A DNA stretch of 64,000 nt from Ruminococcus sp. GTDB lineage: Bacteria > Bacillota > Clostridia > Oscillospirales > Ruminococcaceae. Each line of letters begins with the position of its first letter. Within the stretch, counting starts at the first letter, position 1. The stretch is from assembly GCA_022768805.1 (NCBI GenBank), contig JALELB010000055.1, forward strand, positions 37,218 to 101,217, read 5' to 3'. A model generated the notes under the pieces. It worked only from the letters and a program-made list of their open reading frames with translations. It ran no database searches and was not told where the DNA came from. The translations under genes and the position numbers were made by a program. This document shows positions 54,484-63,933 of the stretch, piece by piece.

Positions 54484-57400
54484 ATGTGTCTGTTTCCGTC
54501 AGGGAGATGGCTTTGTTCAGGTGGAAGGAATACAATATGGTTTCCTGCACCGGCTTGCTGTGGAGCAGCGCCAGGGTGCGCCGGTAAAGCAGCAGCTGCC
54601 GCTGATAACGCTCTGTCAGTATCTCTCCTCCCTGTACATAGTCCGTTTTGTAATCCACCAGCACCAGCCCGTCCGGCTCTTCAAATACCAGATCCATAAT
54701 GCCGCTGAGCATGGCGTTGGTGCCTGTGTACTGAGGTTCATCCGGCAGCTCCAAATCGCTGATGCGCACCAGGAACTTCCGCTCCCGCCACACATGCTCG
54801 GCTTGGCGGATTCTTTCGTACAAAGGAGAGGCAAAGAACGCCCGGATCCGGTTTGGATCCAGAGAATCCGCCTGCCGTCTGGTGAGATGTCCGTCCGCCA
54901 CCAGCCGCTGCTGCTCTCCGGCAGGATCCCGGGCAGCAGCTTCAAAGTCTGCATACTGCAAAAAAGCGTGCAGTGCGGTGCCTTTTTCCGCACCGGTCAG
55001 TGCCGTATCCTCCTCCAGGAATCTGGGACGCCGCAGTGCCAGATTGACAGCCTCCTCGTCCTTGGACAGGGCGGAAACGCTGGTTTTTGAGGGAATCACC
55101 GTCATCCTGTCGTCGTATACAGCGGCAAATTGCATCCGCAAAGCGGTGACTATGGCAGGGTCCGGCTTTGGATATGCGGGCGCAGAGGCTGCCTGTTCCT
55201 GCTGCTCCCCATCCTGCCGGATATGCAGAATGTCCATGGGAACAGCCGGCTGCAGGGGAAATGCCGGTATTTCACAGGCCTCCCGCAGGGGCTGGGCATT
55301 TTCCGCCGTCAGCAGAGCCATCCACAGCCAGTCGGACATGCAGGTGGCAGAGGCAGCTATGGCAGGGGTGACACCGCCGGATGCGGCAATGGCTGCGCCA
55401 AAGCCGAATACCTGTTTTTTTCTGGCATCATCCAGACGCAGGGGCAGGAACAGCTTGTCCTTTGCCCGGGTCAGTGCCACATACAGCAACCGGAGCTCCT
55501 CGCTTTTGGCATAGCTTTCCCGCCGGAGGGAGATTGCCGCATAGGGCAGTGTCTTGTACCGGGTGTAGTCCGCCGGATTCTGAAGCCGGAATCCGAAGCC
55601 GTATTCCTGCAAAAACTGGAACTGTCCCCGCTGATCCTGGGTGCTGAAGGGCGTTTCCGATTCCGCCAGGAACACAAAGGGGAATTCCAGACCCTTGGAT
55701 TTGTGGATGGTCTTGATGGCTACCACGTCCTCGGAGCCGGATACGGAGGCACCGGGCTGAAAATCCTTTCCCTGGGCAGAAACCCGGGCAATATAATGCA
55801 GAAAGCCGGAGAGACCGCCGCCGCTGGCGGTTTCATAATTCTGTGCATAGGTCAGCATCAGCCGCAGATTTGCCTGTTTTTTTGCCCCATCCCCATAGCG
55901 CTGCATGACGGAGAGGAAATCTGTATTTTCATAAATCCGCCGGATCAGCCGTTCCGGCGTATCGTGCATGGCATACATCCTGAACTCCTGTAATGCCCCA
56001 TAAAAGTTTCGGGTCTTTTCATATAAGGGTCCGGTCAGCGCCGGCTGGGCATCCTCTGCGCCGGTTTCTCCGATGCCCCGGCAGATGGCAGCATACAGGG
56101 AGGCCTTGGGTGCCAGCAGCCGCAGCTGGGTCAGCTCGTCCATATCAAACCGGAACATGGGGGACAGAAGCACCGCTGCCATTGCCGTATCCTGGGGCGG
56201 ATTGTCAATGATCCGCAGCAGATTCAGCAGCAGGGTGATTTCCCGGGCCTTCAGATAAGCGGCCGCCTCTTCGCAGTATGCAGCCACCCCCTGCTTTGCC
56301 AGGGCCTCGGCATAGACGCTGCCCTTTGCCTTGTTCCGCATGAGGATGCAGAAATCCCGGGGTCTGCAGGGCCGGGTATGGTCTGCACCGTCGGATACGG
56401 GTGCCTTCTCCCGGAGCATCCGGGAGATGCAGCCGGCAATATAGTCCGCTTCCGGGTCCGTACCATCCTCCCGGGGCTCCAGCAGGGCGACCTGGGTTCT
56501 GCGGGGTGTATCCGCAAATGCCGCGCCCTGATGCAGGGCTTCCGACTGTGTGTATGCAACCTCTCCCACCTGCTCGGTCATCAGGGTACCGAACAGGAAG
56601 TTGACCATGGCAATGACCTCCGGACTGCTGCGGAAATTCCGGTTCAGCAGAATGAAGGCGTTTTCTCCGTCATCAGTGCCGGAGTAGGGCTTGCATGCCT
56701 GCATGGTGCGGATGAAATTCAGGGGATTCGCCAGCCGGAACCGGTAGATGGCCTGCTTTACATCTCCCACCATAAAGAGATTGTTCCCGTTGGATACGGC
56801 GCTGCCGTTGTGGGAGATCAGCTTGAAAATCAGATCCTGCTTGTTGTTGGTATCCTGGAATTCGTCAATCATGATGATCTGGTAAAATTCCGACAGTTCC
56901 TTTGCAAGGGCTGTCTGCCGGATGGCTCCGTCCTCCTGGCATTCTCCCAGCAGGGACAGGGCAAGCTGCTCTGCATCGGCAAAGCCAATGGCATTTTTCT
57001 CGCATTTCATTTCCCACAGCCGGTTATCCAGCTCCTGCAGAAAATCATGGAGCAGGGGGAGCAGCCTGCTGTGTGCCTCCAGATCCTCTGTCCGGTGCAG
57101 CAGCAATCCGGGGGCTTCCTTTTTCAGCTGCTGCATGGCTTCCTTGGAGCTGTCCCGCAGGGCTTTTGCAAGCTCCCGTTTTCCGGGATCCGTACAGGTC
57201 TTGGTCATCCGGGGAAAGGTGGCAAAGGTCAGAACGCCAAACAGTTCCGCACACCGGTCCGGTTCCCGGTCCTGGCATGCCTTTTGCAGCAGGCTCAGCT
57301 GCTCCTGCTCGGTAATGAGGAATGCCGTCAGCTTTTCCTGGTTTACCTGTGCGGACAGGCGGATTGCCTCGTCCAGCTGCTGGATGCATGCCGAAATGCT

Positions 57401-58042
57401 GCGGCAGATGCCCTCCAGATACATGTCGGTAAAGCTGTCATTCCCATAGAGCTCCGCCAGCTGTTTCATGCGCTGCAGGCCAAAGGGCATGCCCATAACG
57501 CAGCGGTACAGCTCTGTCATCAGCTTGTCCAGCTCTGCATCCGTCTGCCCGCAGAATCGGTCACAGAGAAGTTCCATCTCCTGGGCGTGGGCAGGATCCC
57601 CATACCAGGCCGTCATTGTGTCCGTCAGCGCCTGGCTGACCAGCATGTTCATTTCCGTTTCTTCCATGATCCGGAAGGTAGGGGTGATGTCCAGTCCTGC
57701 GCAGTGATCCCGGATCAGATCAAAGCAGAAGGTGTGAATGGTAGAGATTCGGGCAGACTGCAGCAGACTCTGCTGCCGGCGGAGCCAGGCGTTCCGTGGA
57801 TTTGCCGCAATGCACTGGGTCAGGGCTGATTCCAGCCGGGATTTCATTTCCGCAGCGGCGTCATTGGTAAAGGTGACCACTGCCAGCCGGTCGGCGCTGA
57901 CCGGGTTTTCCTCGTCCGTCAGCTGCCGGATCAGCCGTTCCACCAGTACGGAGGTTTTTCCGCTGCCGGCTGCAGCAGAAACAAGAAAGGATGCGCCGCG
58001 GGCGTTGATGGCCTGCTGCTGCTCCGGTGTCCAGTTACGCAT
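54482..58042 (-). CDS. addA: ATP-dependent helicase/nuclease subunit A
   Basis: 1186-aa UvrD-like helicase plus RecB-type nuclease. N-terminal Walker A AAAGSGKTSVLVERLI (about residues 22-37), Q motif QQQAINARGASFLVSAA, motif II MIDEFQDTNNKQD and a later VAIKTIHKSKGLEFPFV. The C-terminal nuclease centre is GLVLVDYKTDYVQGG (Asp/Lys catalytic residues). It processes double-strand breaks with AddB. ATG 58042 is set at MRNWTPEQQQAINARG; the upstream in-frame extension to 58156 overlaps addB and is rejected. Overlaps addB by eight bases. Confidence 0.95.
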   Translation of the reverse strand: MRNWTPEQQQAINARGASFLVSAAAGSGKTSVLVERLIRQLTDEENPVSADRLAVVTFTNDAAAEMKSRLESALTQCIAANPRNAWLRRQQSLLQSARISTIHTFCFDLIRDHCAGLDITPTFRIMEETEMNMLVSQALTDTMTAWYGDPAHAQEMELLCDRFCGQTDAELDKLMTELYRCVMGMPFGLQRMKQLAELYGNDSFTDMYLEGICRSISACIQQLDEAIRLSAQVNQEKLTAFLITEQEQLSLLQKACQDREPDRCAELFGVLTFATFPRMTKTCTDPGKRELAKALRDSSKEAMQQLKKEAPGLLLHRTEDLEAHSRLLPLLHDFLQELDNRLWEMKCEKNAIGFADAEQLALSLLGECQEDGAIRQTALAKELSEFYQIIMIDEFQDTNNKQDLIFKLISHNGSAVSNGNNLFMVGDVKQAIYRFRLANPLNFIRTMQACKPYSGTDDGENAFILLNRNFRSSPEVIAMVNFLFGTLMTEQVGEVAYTQSEALHQGAAFADTPRRTQVALLEPREDGTDPEADYIAGCISRMLREKAPVSDGADHTRPCRPRDFCILMRNKAKGSVYAEALAKQGVAAYCEEAAAYLKAREITLLLNLLRIIDNPPQDTAMAAVLLSPMFRFDMDELTQLRLLAPKASLYAAICRGIGETGAEDAQPALTGPLYEKTRNFYGALQEFRMYAMHDTPERLIRRIYENTDFLSVMQRYGDGAKKQANLRLMLTYAQNYETASGGGLSGFLHYIARVSAQGKDFQPGASVSGSEDVVAIKTIHKSKGLEFPFVFLAESETPFSTQDQRGQFQFLQEYGFGFRLQNPADYTRYKTLPYAAISLRRESYAKSEELRLLYVALTRAKDKLFLPLRLDDARKKQVFGFGAAIAASGGVTPAIAASATCMSDWLWMALLTAENAQPLREACEIPAFPLQPAVPMDILHIRQDGEQQEQAASAPAYPKPDPAIVTALRMQFAAVYDDRMTVIPSKTSVSALSKDEEAVNLALRRPRFLEEDTALTGAEKGTALHAFLQYADFEAAARDPAGEQQRLVADGHLTRRQADSLDPNRIRAFFASPLYERIRQAEHVWRERKFLVRISDLELPDEPQYTGTNAMLSGIMDLVFEEPDGLVLVDYKTDYVQGGEILTERYQRQLLLYRRTLALLHSKPVQETILYSFHLNKAISLTETDT

Positions 58043-61000
58043 GATCGGGTTCCTCCTTTTCACCGGAGATACGCTCCAGCATCTGCTCCTTAGCGGTCTT
58101 TTCGTATGTCCGGCAGCGTACATTAGGTACATTGCCGCAGATCTCTCCGCAGTCACAGTATGAACAGGGAGAGCTTTGTCCGATCATCAGCGGATCCGCC
58201 GGAATCCGCCCCCCGTACAGCTGCTCCGCCATATCGGTGAGAATCTGCCTTGCATGGGCACGCAGGTTCGCAAACTGCGCCCGGGTCAGGTAGGCGGAGC
58301 CGCTGGCGGATTTCAGTTTCGGCTCTCCGGTGCCCGGATCGTCCTTTGCCAGAGTTGCCGGAATATAGATGCCCGCCAGCTGATGCTCCATGGCGGTCAG
58401 CACACTGCGTTCCCGGAGAAGTACTCCGTTCATGAGATACTGCTTGTTGATATATGCTTCCAGGTCCGTATCCTCCGGATTCCGCTCCCGGCTGCAGGTC
58501 AGTCCCCCTGCCGGAACATACAGCACCCCGGCGGGCACAGCGCCGCTGTATTTTCCCTCCGGCTCGGTGATGGAGAACAGATACAGCAGCATCTGCATAT
58601 CCACACCATACAGCAGCTTCCCCAGATCAAATTCCTTTTTGCCGGTTTTGTAGTCAATGACCCGGACGTATTGGGTGCCGTTTTCTTCGTAAAGATCCAC
58701 CCGGTCGATTTTCCCCCCCAGGATCAGCTCCACGCCGGAGGGAGTGGTCAGCGTTACCGGCATGCTGCCGTCCTCCCGGGACAGCTTCAGCTCCATGGAA
58801 ACCGGCCGGAAGTCGGACTGGGCAAGCTCCTGCTGCAGATGCCGGATGAGGGGAGGAATGCCGGCGGTAATGCGCCGGAAGTTGCTTGCAAACCGGGCGT
58901 CCTTGCCAAAGCTTCCTCCCAGCTGCTGTTCCAGATAGTGCTGGGCAGCCGCTTCCACCCGGCCGGTGATTTCATCTCCGGTCAGTGCGTCAAAGGCTTC
59001 CTTGTCCGGACAGCCGGTCAGCAGCTGCTCCAGACAGTAATGTACCAGATTTCCGGTTTCCAGGGGATTGATCTCCTTTTTCCGGTCAGCCCGGATCCCA
59101 AGCCCGTAGTTCATATAGTACCGGAAGGGACAAAGATTATAGGTTTCCAGCCGGGTGGCGGACAGATACAGCCGGTTTCCGAACAGGCTGCGGATTTGTT
59201 CCGTGCGGAAGATCCGGTGGTCCGGCGTCAGGGAAAGTGTATCCAGGGATGCCAGCCGGGGACCGTATACCGGATCCGAGGCAAGGGCCTCCCGGATGCT
59301 TGCCCCTTCCACCGTGTGCCGGTAAAAGCCCTGGACAGTCAGATCATAGGCAGCCCGGGGCGTAGCAGCATACATACAGGGATCCTCCTGCTCGGCAATC
59401 TGCAGCAGGGGTGCGGCAAACATGTCCTGAATCTGCCGGATCAGGGCGGAGGGGCTCCGGCTGCCGCCGGCCTCATCGGACAGCGGGTAAAAGAGATACA
59501 GCCCCTCAGAGGCGGAGGACAGGGTCTTGTAGGCGATCAGCCGCTCATCCCCCATAAGCGCTTCCGTGGAACGGGACAGAAACAGCTCCCGTGCCTCCAG
59601 CTGCTGCTTGTCTGCATCCGTAAACAGTCCGGTGCTGTGCACCTGGCTGGGGAAGAAGCCCTCATTGACTCCCAGCACGAAGGTATACTTTGGTGCGTTC
59701 AGACGGGCGGTTTCCGCAGATGCCACCAGCACAGCGTCCAGGGACTGGGGGGGCGTGCTGTAGCTGATTCTGCTCAGCAGTGCCTGCATCAGGGTACGGA
59801 ACCGGGACAGGGGCAGGGTTTCCTCCCCCAACACCCTGTACAGGGCATCCAGCACATCCATGGTGCTGCCCCACAGGGCTTTCAGGGCTGCCGCCTCCGG
59901 CATACACCCTGCCTCCTGATAGGTCTTGGCAAGGCCGCTGATGTTGGAGGGAACATGCATGTCCGATAAAAACCGGTACAGCTCCCGGCATACTGTCCGA
60001 ACCGGCTGATTCCGGCACGCCTCCTGCAGCTGTACAAGGGGCTCTACCAGCTGCTGCCGCAGGGCTTCAATCTCGCTGTCCTCCTCCAGTCCGGCGGTAA
60101 AGGGCTCCAGCCACATCATGCCCTCCACGTTCCAGGTGTAGCAGTAGGATTCCAGCCGGGCGGTTTTTTCGCAGGGAATGCCCAGCAGTCTGGTTTTTGC
60201 ATACCGCAGCAGCACCTCGGTCCGGGGGCGATTTTCGCTGATAAGTTCCAGTACAGCGGACAGGAGCCGCAGCAGTGCTGTATGCATGCAGGAAATTTTC
60301 CTGTCCAGGTGAAAGGGAATTGCATAGCGGCTGCAGGCGGATTCCAGAACGCCTGCATAGTCCTCCAGCTGGTGGGTGACAATGGCAATATCCGCATAGC
60401 GCACCCCCTCCTCCCGGACCAGCCGCCGGATATGAGCGCAGGCACAATCCGCCTCGGTATAGCGGTTTTTGGCCTCGAAAATCCGGATATTCTCCGCCCG
60501 GGGCAGCTGCTGCTGTACAGGACGGAGAATGTTCCGGCTCACATGGGCAAGATCCTGGTGCCGGAACCGGTAAGGGGTATCGCAGCGCAGAAGCTCGTAG
60601 CCGGTGCCATGCTTCCGGGCCAGCGCCAGCAGCCGCCGGTAGGTGGCGTTGGTGGCGTCAAATACAGAAAAGGGTGGCGCCTCCGGATCCTCTGTGCGCA
60701 GCGCAATCCAGATTTCCTTTGCCTGGGCAAAGAGCATGTCCAGAAATTCCATCTGATCCCCGGTGAAGCTTTCAAATTCGTCCAGGAAGATGACGGAGCC
60801 GGTAAAATGTCCGTTTCCGGCGCAGAGGGCGGCAGCCTCTGTAATATCCGTCAGGCTGTCCTTATAGCCCTTTTCCGTCAGCCGCCGGTCGTAGTCCCCA
60901 TACAGCACTGCCAGATCTGCCGCCTTTTCCCGGAGTCTGCCTCCCAGCTTTTCTGTCTGTATCAGCAGGGCTTCCGGGGAAATGCTCCCCCGGCGCAGCT

Positions 61001-61379
61001 CCGTAATGGCCTGGGCTGCAGCATCCTGAAAGGCGGGCTTTTTCGCCTGCCGGTCAAAGTAGCAGAAGGCGCTTCTGTCGCTTAGCTCCCGGATGCTCTG
61101 GTACAGCAGGATGGTTTTGGTCAGATCATCCGCATATTCTCCGCTGCGGCCGCCGTATTGCTGGAACAGTGCCCGGGCAAGACTGGTAAAGCTGAGGGAC
61201 TGGATCTGGTTGAATGCAGCCGGTCCCAGCGCTTCGTACAGCTTGAGGTCGTTGGTAAAGGAGTATTGCTCCGGCACCAGAGCGTAGATCCGCTCTCCCT
61301 GTTCATAGGCCTGCCGGAGTAGTCCGGTAAGCCGGGTGGATTTTTCGCAGCCGGCGCCGCCGATGATGATGTGCAGCAT
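58035..61379 (-). CDS. addB: ATP-dependent helicase/nuclease subunit B
   Basis: 1114-aa AddB. ATG 61379 follows GAGGGT and starts MLHIIIGGAGCEKSTRLTG. The Walker A reads GGAGCEKST, with Glu12 where the invariant Gly before Lys normally stands (base codon GAA), so nucleotide binding at AddB may be altered. The nuclease motif is VRVIDYKTGKKEFD. The Fe-S cluster cysteines are CPFRYYMNYGLG (upstream Cys) and CSYCDCGEIC (CxxC-x5-C), as in other AddB proteins. Transcribed from a promoter at 61504-61532 together with addA. Confidence 0.95.
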   Translation of the reverse strand: MLHIIIGGAGCEKSTRLTGLLRQAYEQGERIYALVPEQYSFTNDLKLYEALGPAAFNQIQSLSFTSLARALFQQYGGRSGEYADDLTKTILLYQSIRELSDRSAFCYFDRQAKKPAFQDAAAQAITELRRGSISPEALLIQTEKLGGRLREKAADLAVLYGDYDRRLTEKGYKDSLTDITEAAALCAGNGHFTGSVIFLDEFESFTGDQMEFLDMLFAQAKEIWIALRTEDPEAPPFSVFDATNATYRRLLALARKHGTGYELLRCDTPYRFRHQDLAHVSRNILRPVQQQLPRAENIRIFEAKNRYTEADCACAHIRRLVREEGVRYADIAIVTHQLEDYAGVLESACSRYAIPFHLDRKISCMHTALLRLLSAVLELISENRPRTEVLLRYAKTRLLGIPCEKTARLESYCYTWNVEGMMWLEPFTAGLEEDSEIEALRQQLVEPLVQLQEACRNQPVRTVCRELYRFLSDMHVPSNISGLAKTYQEAGCMPEAAALKALWGSTMDVLDALYRVLGEETLPLSRFRTLMQALLSRISYSTPPQSLDAVLVASAETARLNAPKYTFVLGVNEGFFPSQVHSTGLFTDADKQQLEARELFLSRSTEALMGDERLIAYKTLSSASEGLYLFYPLSDEAGGSRSPSALIRQIQDMFAAPLLQIAEQEDPCMYAATPRAAYDLTVQGFYRHTVEGASIREALASDPVYGPRLASLDTLSLTPDHRIFRTEQIRSLFGNRLYLSATRLETYNLCPFRYYMNYGLGIRADRKKEINPLETGNLVHYCLEQLLTGCPDKEAFDALTGDEITGRVEAAAQHYLEQQLGGSFGKDARFASNFRRITAGIPPLIRHLQQELAQSDFRPVSMELKLSREDGSMPVTLTTPSGVELILGGKIDRVDLYEENGTQYVRVIDYKTGKKEFDLGKLLYGVDMQMLLYLFSITEPEGKYSGAVPAGVLYVPAGGLTCSRERNPEDTDLEAYINKQYLMNGVLLRERSVLTAMEHQLAGIYIPATLAKDDPGTGEPKLKSASGSAYLTRAQFANLRAHARQILTDMAEQLYGGRIPADPLMIGQSSPCSYCDCGEICGNVPNVRCRTYEKTAKEQMLERISGEKEEPDHA

Positions 61380-61503
61380 AGTACCCTCCTGTTGTGCAGA
61401 TCGTGGTTGTACGGCGGTATGCAGTATCTGTAAATGCAAGGGCTGCTCACCCTGCCTGAAAGGCGTGTGATATTGTCCTGCATACACGCCGCTTATCTCC
61501 TAA

Positions 61504-61532
61504 ATGATAGCATGACCGTCAGCAAAAGTCAA
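61504..61532 (-). promoter_or_regulatory. Promoter of addB-addA
   Basis: Minus strand TTGACT (61527-61532), 17-base spacer, TATCAT (61504-61509). Leader of about 120 bases. Confidence 0.65.
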
Positions 61533-61634
61533 TCTTTTCATCCGGTTATCCGCAGGATCTCCTGCGTGAGAACAGGGCTGTGGACTGGTGCTGCATGCGG
61601 CGCTTTCCCCGGACGGATCTGCTGATACGACTGC

Positions 61635-61662
61635 TTGACAATTCTGAAAAAATATGTATAAT
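61635..61662 (+). promoter_or_regulatory. Promoter of the GyrI-like gene
   Basis: TTGACA (61635-61640), 16-base spacer, TATAAT (61657-61662). Confidence 0.8.
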
Positions 61663-61754
61663 AGTACTTGATGCATATCATGCAATACTTATCAGAATCG
61701 GCTGTGTTTTTGTAACAGCACAGCAATTCCAATCAACAGAAAGGAGCATACGCC

Positions 61755-62318
61755 ATGCAGGTTACTTATGCGCACAAACCGGAAATGACCCTAATCGGGT
61801 TTTCTACCACCATCCGTCCGGAGGAGGGATATGTAAAATGCCCCCAGTTCTGGGAGGAGGAATATACCCGGAAATATGCAAAACTCTGGCAGACCATGCA
61901 GCCGGAAACGCCGGTAGAGCAGGCAATCCTCCGGCATCAGATCGGCATGTTTGCCATTTGCAGCGCAAAGGGGGATGTTTTTGAATACTGGATTGCCGGG
62001 ATATACCAGGGCGGGGAGGTGCCGGAGGGGCTGAAGCTTTTTACCTTCCCGGAAAGCGATTGGGCGATGTTTTCTGCCAAGGGACCGCTGCCCGGCTCTT
62101 TGCAGGCATTGAATACCCAGGTCTGGAACGAATGGTTCCCACATGAGGGCAAGCAGTACGGTGCCAATGCCGGCATGAATCTGGAGGTGTATTCTGCCGG
62201 TGATATGCAAAGCCCGGACTACGAATGCGGCATCTGGATTCCCGTTCAACGGTCAAAGCAACAGGCGGACACAACCGCAGAAACAGTGGCTTCCATGACG
62301 ATTACGGGAATTCTGTAA
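61755..62318 (+). CDS. GyrI-like / effector-binding domain protein
   Basis: 187-aa soluble protein of the GyrI-like (AraC effector-binding) fold: KPEMTLIGFSTTI at the start, then FWEEEYTRKYAKLW, GGEVPEGLKLFTFPESDWAMFSAKGPLPGSLQ and YECGIWIPVQR at the end. No DNA-binding helix-turn-helix is present, so it is the stand-alone type; some bind hydrophobic small molecules. AAAGGAG precedes the ATG. Confidence 0.85.
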   Translation: MQVTYAHKPEMTLIGFSTTIRPEEGYVKCPQFWEEEYTRKYAKLWQTMQPETPVEQAILRHQIGMFAICSAKGDVFEYWIAGIYQGGEVPEGLKLFTFPESDWAMFSAKGPLPGSLQALNTQVWNEWFPHEGKQYGANAGMNLEVYSAGDMQSPDYECGIWIPVQRSKQQADTTAETVASMTITGIL

Positions 62319-62384
62319 GGGGAGAGGGCTGTGGTGGACTGTACAGTCAGAATAGTGGCTGCTGCAAAGGATTGAGCTGCCGCT

Positions 62385-62537
62385 TTATTCAACAAAGAGA
62401 TTCTGAGGCAACAGCCCACGCCATCGCTGTTCCAAGCTTTGTGTAAACGCCACACCTCCGCCGGTTTTCGCCCCGGCAGGCTCCTGTGCGGCGGGTTCGG
62501 CAGCAGTCTGTGCTGTCTGTGTTGTGGGTTCTGCCAT
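62385..62537 (-). pseudogene. Truncated phage scaffold-like protein start
   Basis: A strong ribosome site (CGGAGGTAAAACC) leads a frame beginning MAEPTTQTAQTAAEPAAQ, the Ala/Thr/Glu/Gln-rich start common in phage scaffold/minor structural proteins (DUF4355 type). After GAKTGGG the sequence becomes unrelated (VAFTQSLEQRWRGLL) and stops after 50 codons. It looks like the first 28 codons of a phage gene joined to host sequence. Weak family evidence because only low-complexity sequence remains. Confidence 0.45.
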
Positions 62538-62604
62538 GGTTTTACCTCCGTTTAAAGCCCGTCGGCTGTAGTTTTGCGGCCGCAGTTTTACGCCATAAGT
62601 CCGC

Positions 62605-62640
62605 TTTGGGCATAAAAATAGCGCCTTGCATAGAATGCAA
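62605..62640 (-). terminator. Terminator-like hairpin before the scaffold-like fragment
   Basis: Minus strand AGCGTTTTGCAT with ATGCAAGGCGCT (two G-T pairs), then ATTTTTATG. Confidence 0.6.
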
Positions 62641-62661
62641 AACGCTTGGTTTATAGGGGGG

Positions 62662-62693
62662 TAGAAGAAAAGCACCCTGCATTACAAGGTGCT
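62662..62693 (-). terminator. Terminator after the 52-aa phage-like gene
   Basis: Minus strand AGCACCTTG pairs with CAGGGTGCT, then TTTTCTTC, eleven bases after the stop. Confidence 0.7.
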
Positions 62694-62703
62694 TAGATAT
62701 TTT

Positions 62704-62862
62704 TTAAAGTGTACCGCGTTTGTTGGCTGCATCTGCCTGCTCAACATATCGTTTGTAGCTTTCCTTGACCTCTTTCGGGGCATCGTCATGTATTACGACC
62801 ACTCCGTCTTTGATGTGCCAATATTCACGAAACTTTGCCCAATAGCCATCGAGTTTTGTCAT
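62704..62862 (-). CDS. 52-aa phage-type small protein
   Basis: Reads MTKLDGYWAKFREYWHIKDG then VVVIHDDAPKEVKESYKRYV and a short charged tail. It starts in ATGA overlap with the end of the zincin-type gene and is followed by a terminator, so the two formed one transcript. Small proteins of this kind follow minor head genes in phages of Clostridia; no function known. Confidence 0.6.
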   Translation of the reverse strand: MTKLDGYWAKFREYWHIKDGVVVIHDDAPKEVKESYKRYVEQADAANKRGTL

Positions 62863-63596
62863 AATTCACACGCCTCCTTCAACAAGCGCACAAATTCTTT
62901 CGAGTAATTATTCGGATTTGTATAGTTTACGCTTACCATTTCCGGGATGATTTCGTGATAAGCAACGGTACCATTGCTCTTTACAGTTAAGAAGCTGGAA
63001 TAAATTGAAACTTTTTCGATGAGTAAGGCGATTGCCTCGTCATCAGTAACCCTCTTACCACTTACATTATAAACCGTTACTTTATAGATGTCAAGACCAG
63101 ATTTGCCGTTGCGTATTTTGCCCGAAATGATATGCCCCATCTCATGTGCTGCAATTCCATCAGCTGAATTTGTCGCAAGAACATTGTCGCTAGAAAGGTT
63201 CGCCTCGGTAATTTGTCGGCTGCGCAATACGAGTTCATTAAACCAGATTTGCTGATGATTTGCGCTGGTTTCGGCAAAGTCTTCTTCACTCATTGGTTTC
63301 CATCCAATTGTGATTGGATCAGTGATCCCAAAGTCCTCACTAAGCATATGCACCATGTCAATTTCTGATTTCAGGAGCTCGGTGTCACCAGAGAAGGCTT
63401 TCCGGTGATAAAGTTTGATTCCTTTGCTTTCCGCATATTCCCGAACTTCCTTTAATTCGGATTGGCTATGCACAGTAGGCTGCGTAGATGACCAGCTGTT
63501 GGGGGCAGAACTCATGTATAGCCCCTCATTCAACTGCCTAATCCGTTCCGTCTGATCCGGCGAAACATACCCGGCAACGGATTTCTTGTAATCCAC
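62859..63596 (-). pseudogene. Truncated phage-associated protein with zincin-like (HEMGH) domain
   Basis: Frame open to the TAG at 63624-63626; reads from GTG 63596 as 245 aa. The N-terminus (KQDRTAVVDYKKSVAGY, from 63614) looks internal, so the front of a larger protein is missing. Residues 143-160 contain ADGIAAHEMGHIISGK with an HExxH zinc motif (His151-Glu152-His155); a further acidic residue in DDEAIALLIEK might be the third ligand. It ends with a host-compatible stop that overlaps the 52-aa gene. Likely the C-terminal metallopeptidase-like domain of a phage minor head or toxin-like protein. AT-richer and different in codon use from the core genes around it. Confidence 0.5.
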
Positions 63597-63626
63597 AACC
63601 GCCGTCCGATCCTGCTTATACCGCTA

Positions 63627-63845
63627 TGCTTTTTCATTGTGTGTGTGGGGTATCATCGGCGGAGGCTTGGAACAAGTCTGTTCCGGTATATACTGCAGGC
63701 AACTAAGACGCTGACCATCACGGTGAACACTTCTCTTTTCAGTGTACCGTTTTATAGGGCGATGGGTTTTGTCACCGATGATGAGCAGACCGTAAACGGA
63801 ATACGCTCCACGCCCATGCAGTACGGCGAAAATAGCATACAGTGA
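63627..63845 (+). pseudogene. C-terminal fragment of a GNAT acetyltransferase
   Basis: Reads GYHRRRLGTSLFRYILQA (acetyl-CoA-binding motif) and SLFSVPFYRAMGFVTDDE, the C-terminal half of a GNAT N-acetyltransferase. No N-terminal half exists upstream; the frame runs into the phage-like fragment. It appears beheaded by the same event that left the prophage remnant. A terminator follows. Confidence 0.7.
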
Positions 63846-63849
63846 GAAA

Positions 63850-63881
63850 GGCGGTATGACCGGACAGGTTATACCGCTTTT
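63850..63881 (+). terminator. Terminator after the GNAT fragment
   Basis: GCGGTATGACC pairs with GGTTATACCGC (one G-T), then five T. Confidence 0.8.
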
Positions 63882-63904
63882 TGCTGGTTCCGGAAATCCT
63901 GTAC

Positions 63905-63933
63905 TTGATTTTTTCCTGTTTTATTGGTATACT
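63905..63933 (+). promoter_or_regulatory. Promoter reading out of the window
   Basis: TTGATT (63905-63910), 17-base spacer, TATACT (63928-63933). The gene it serves begins beyond base 64000. Confidence 0.65.

Noticed and set aside
54482-58156. Longer addA starting at 58156
   Set aside because: The extra 38 residues are read through the end of addB in another frame and precede the conserved MRNWTPEQQQAINARG start.
62689-62907. A 72-aa plus-strand frame across 62689-62907
   Set aside because: It is antisense to the 52-aa phage-type gene, which has a conserved-looking ATGA overlap and a terminator; the plus frame has no ribosome site.
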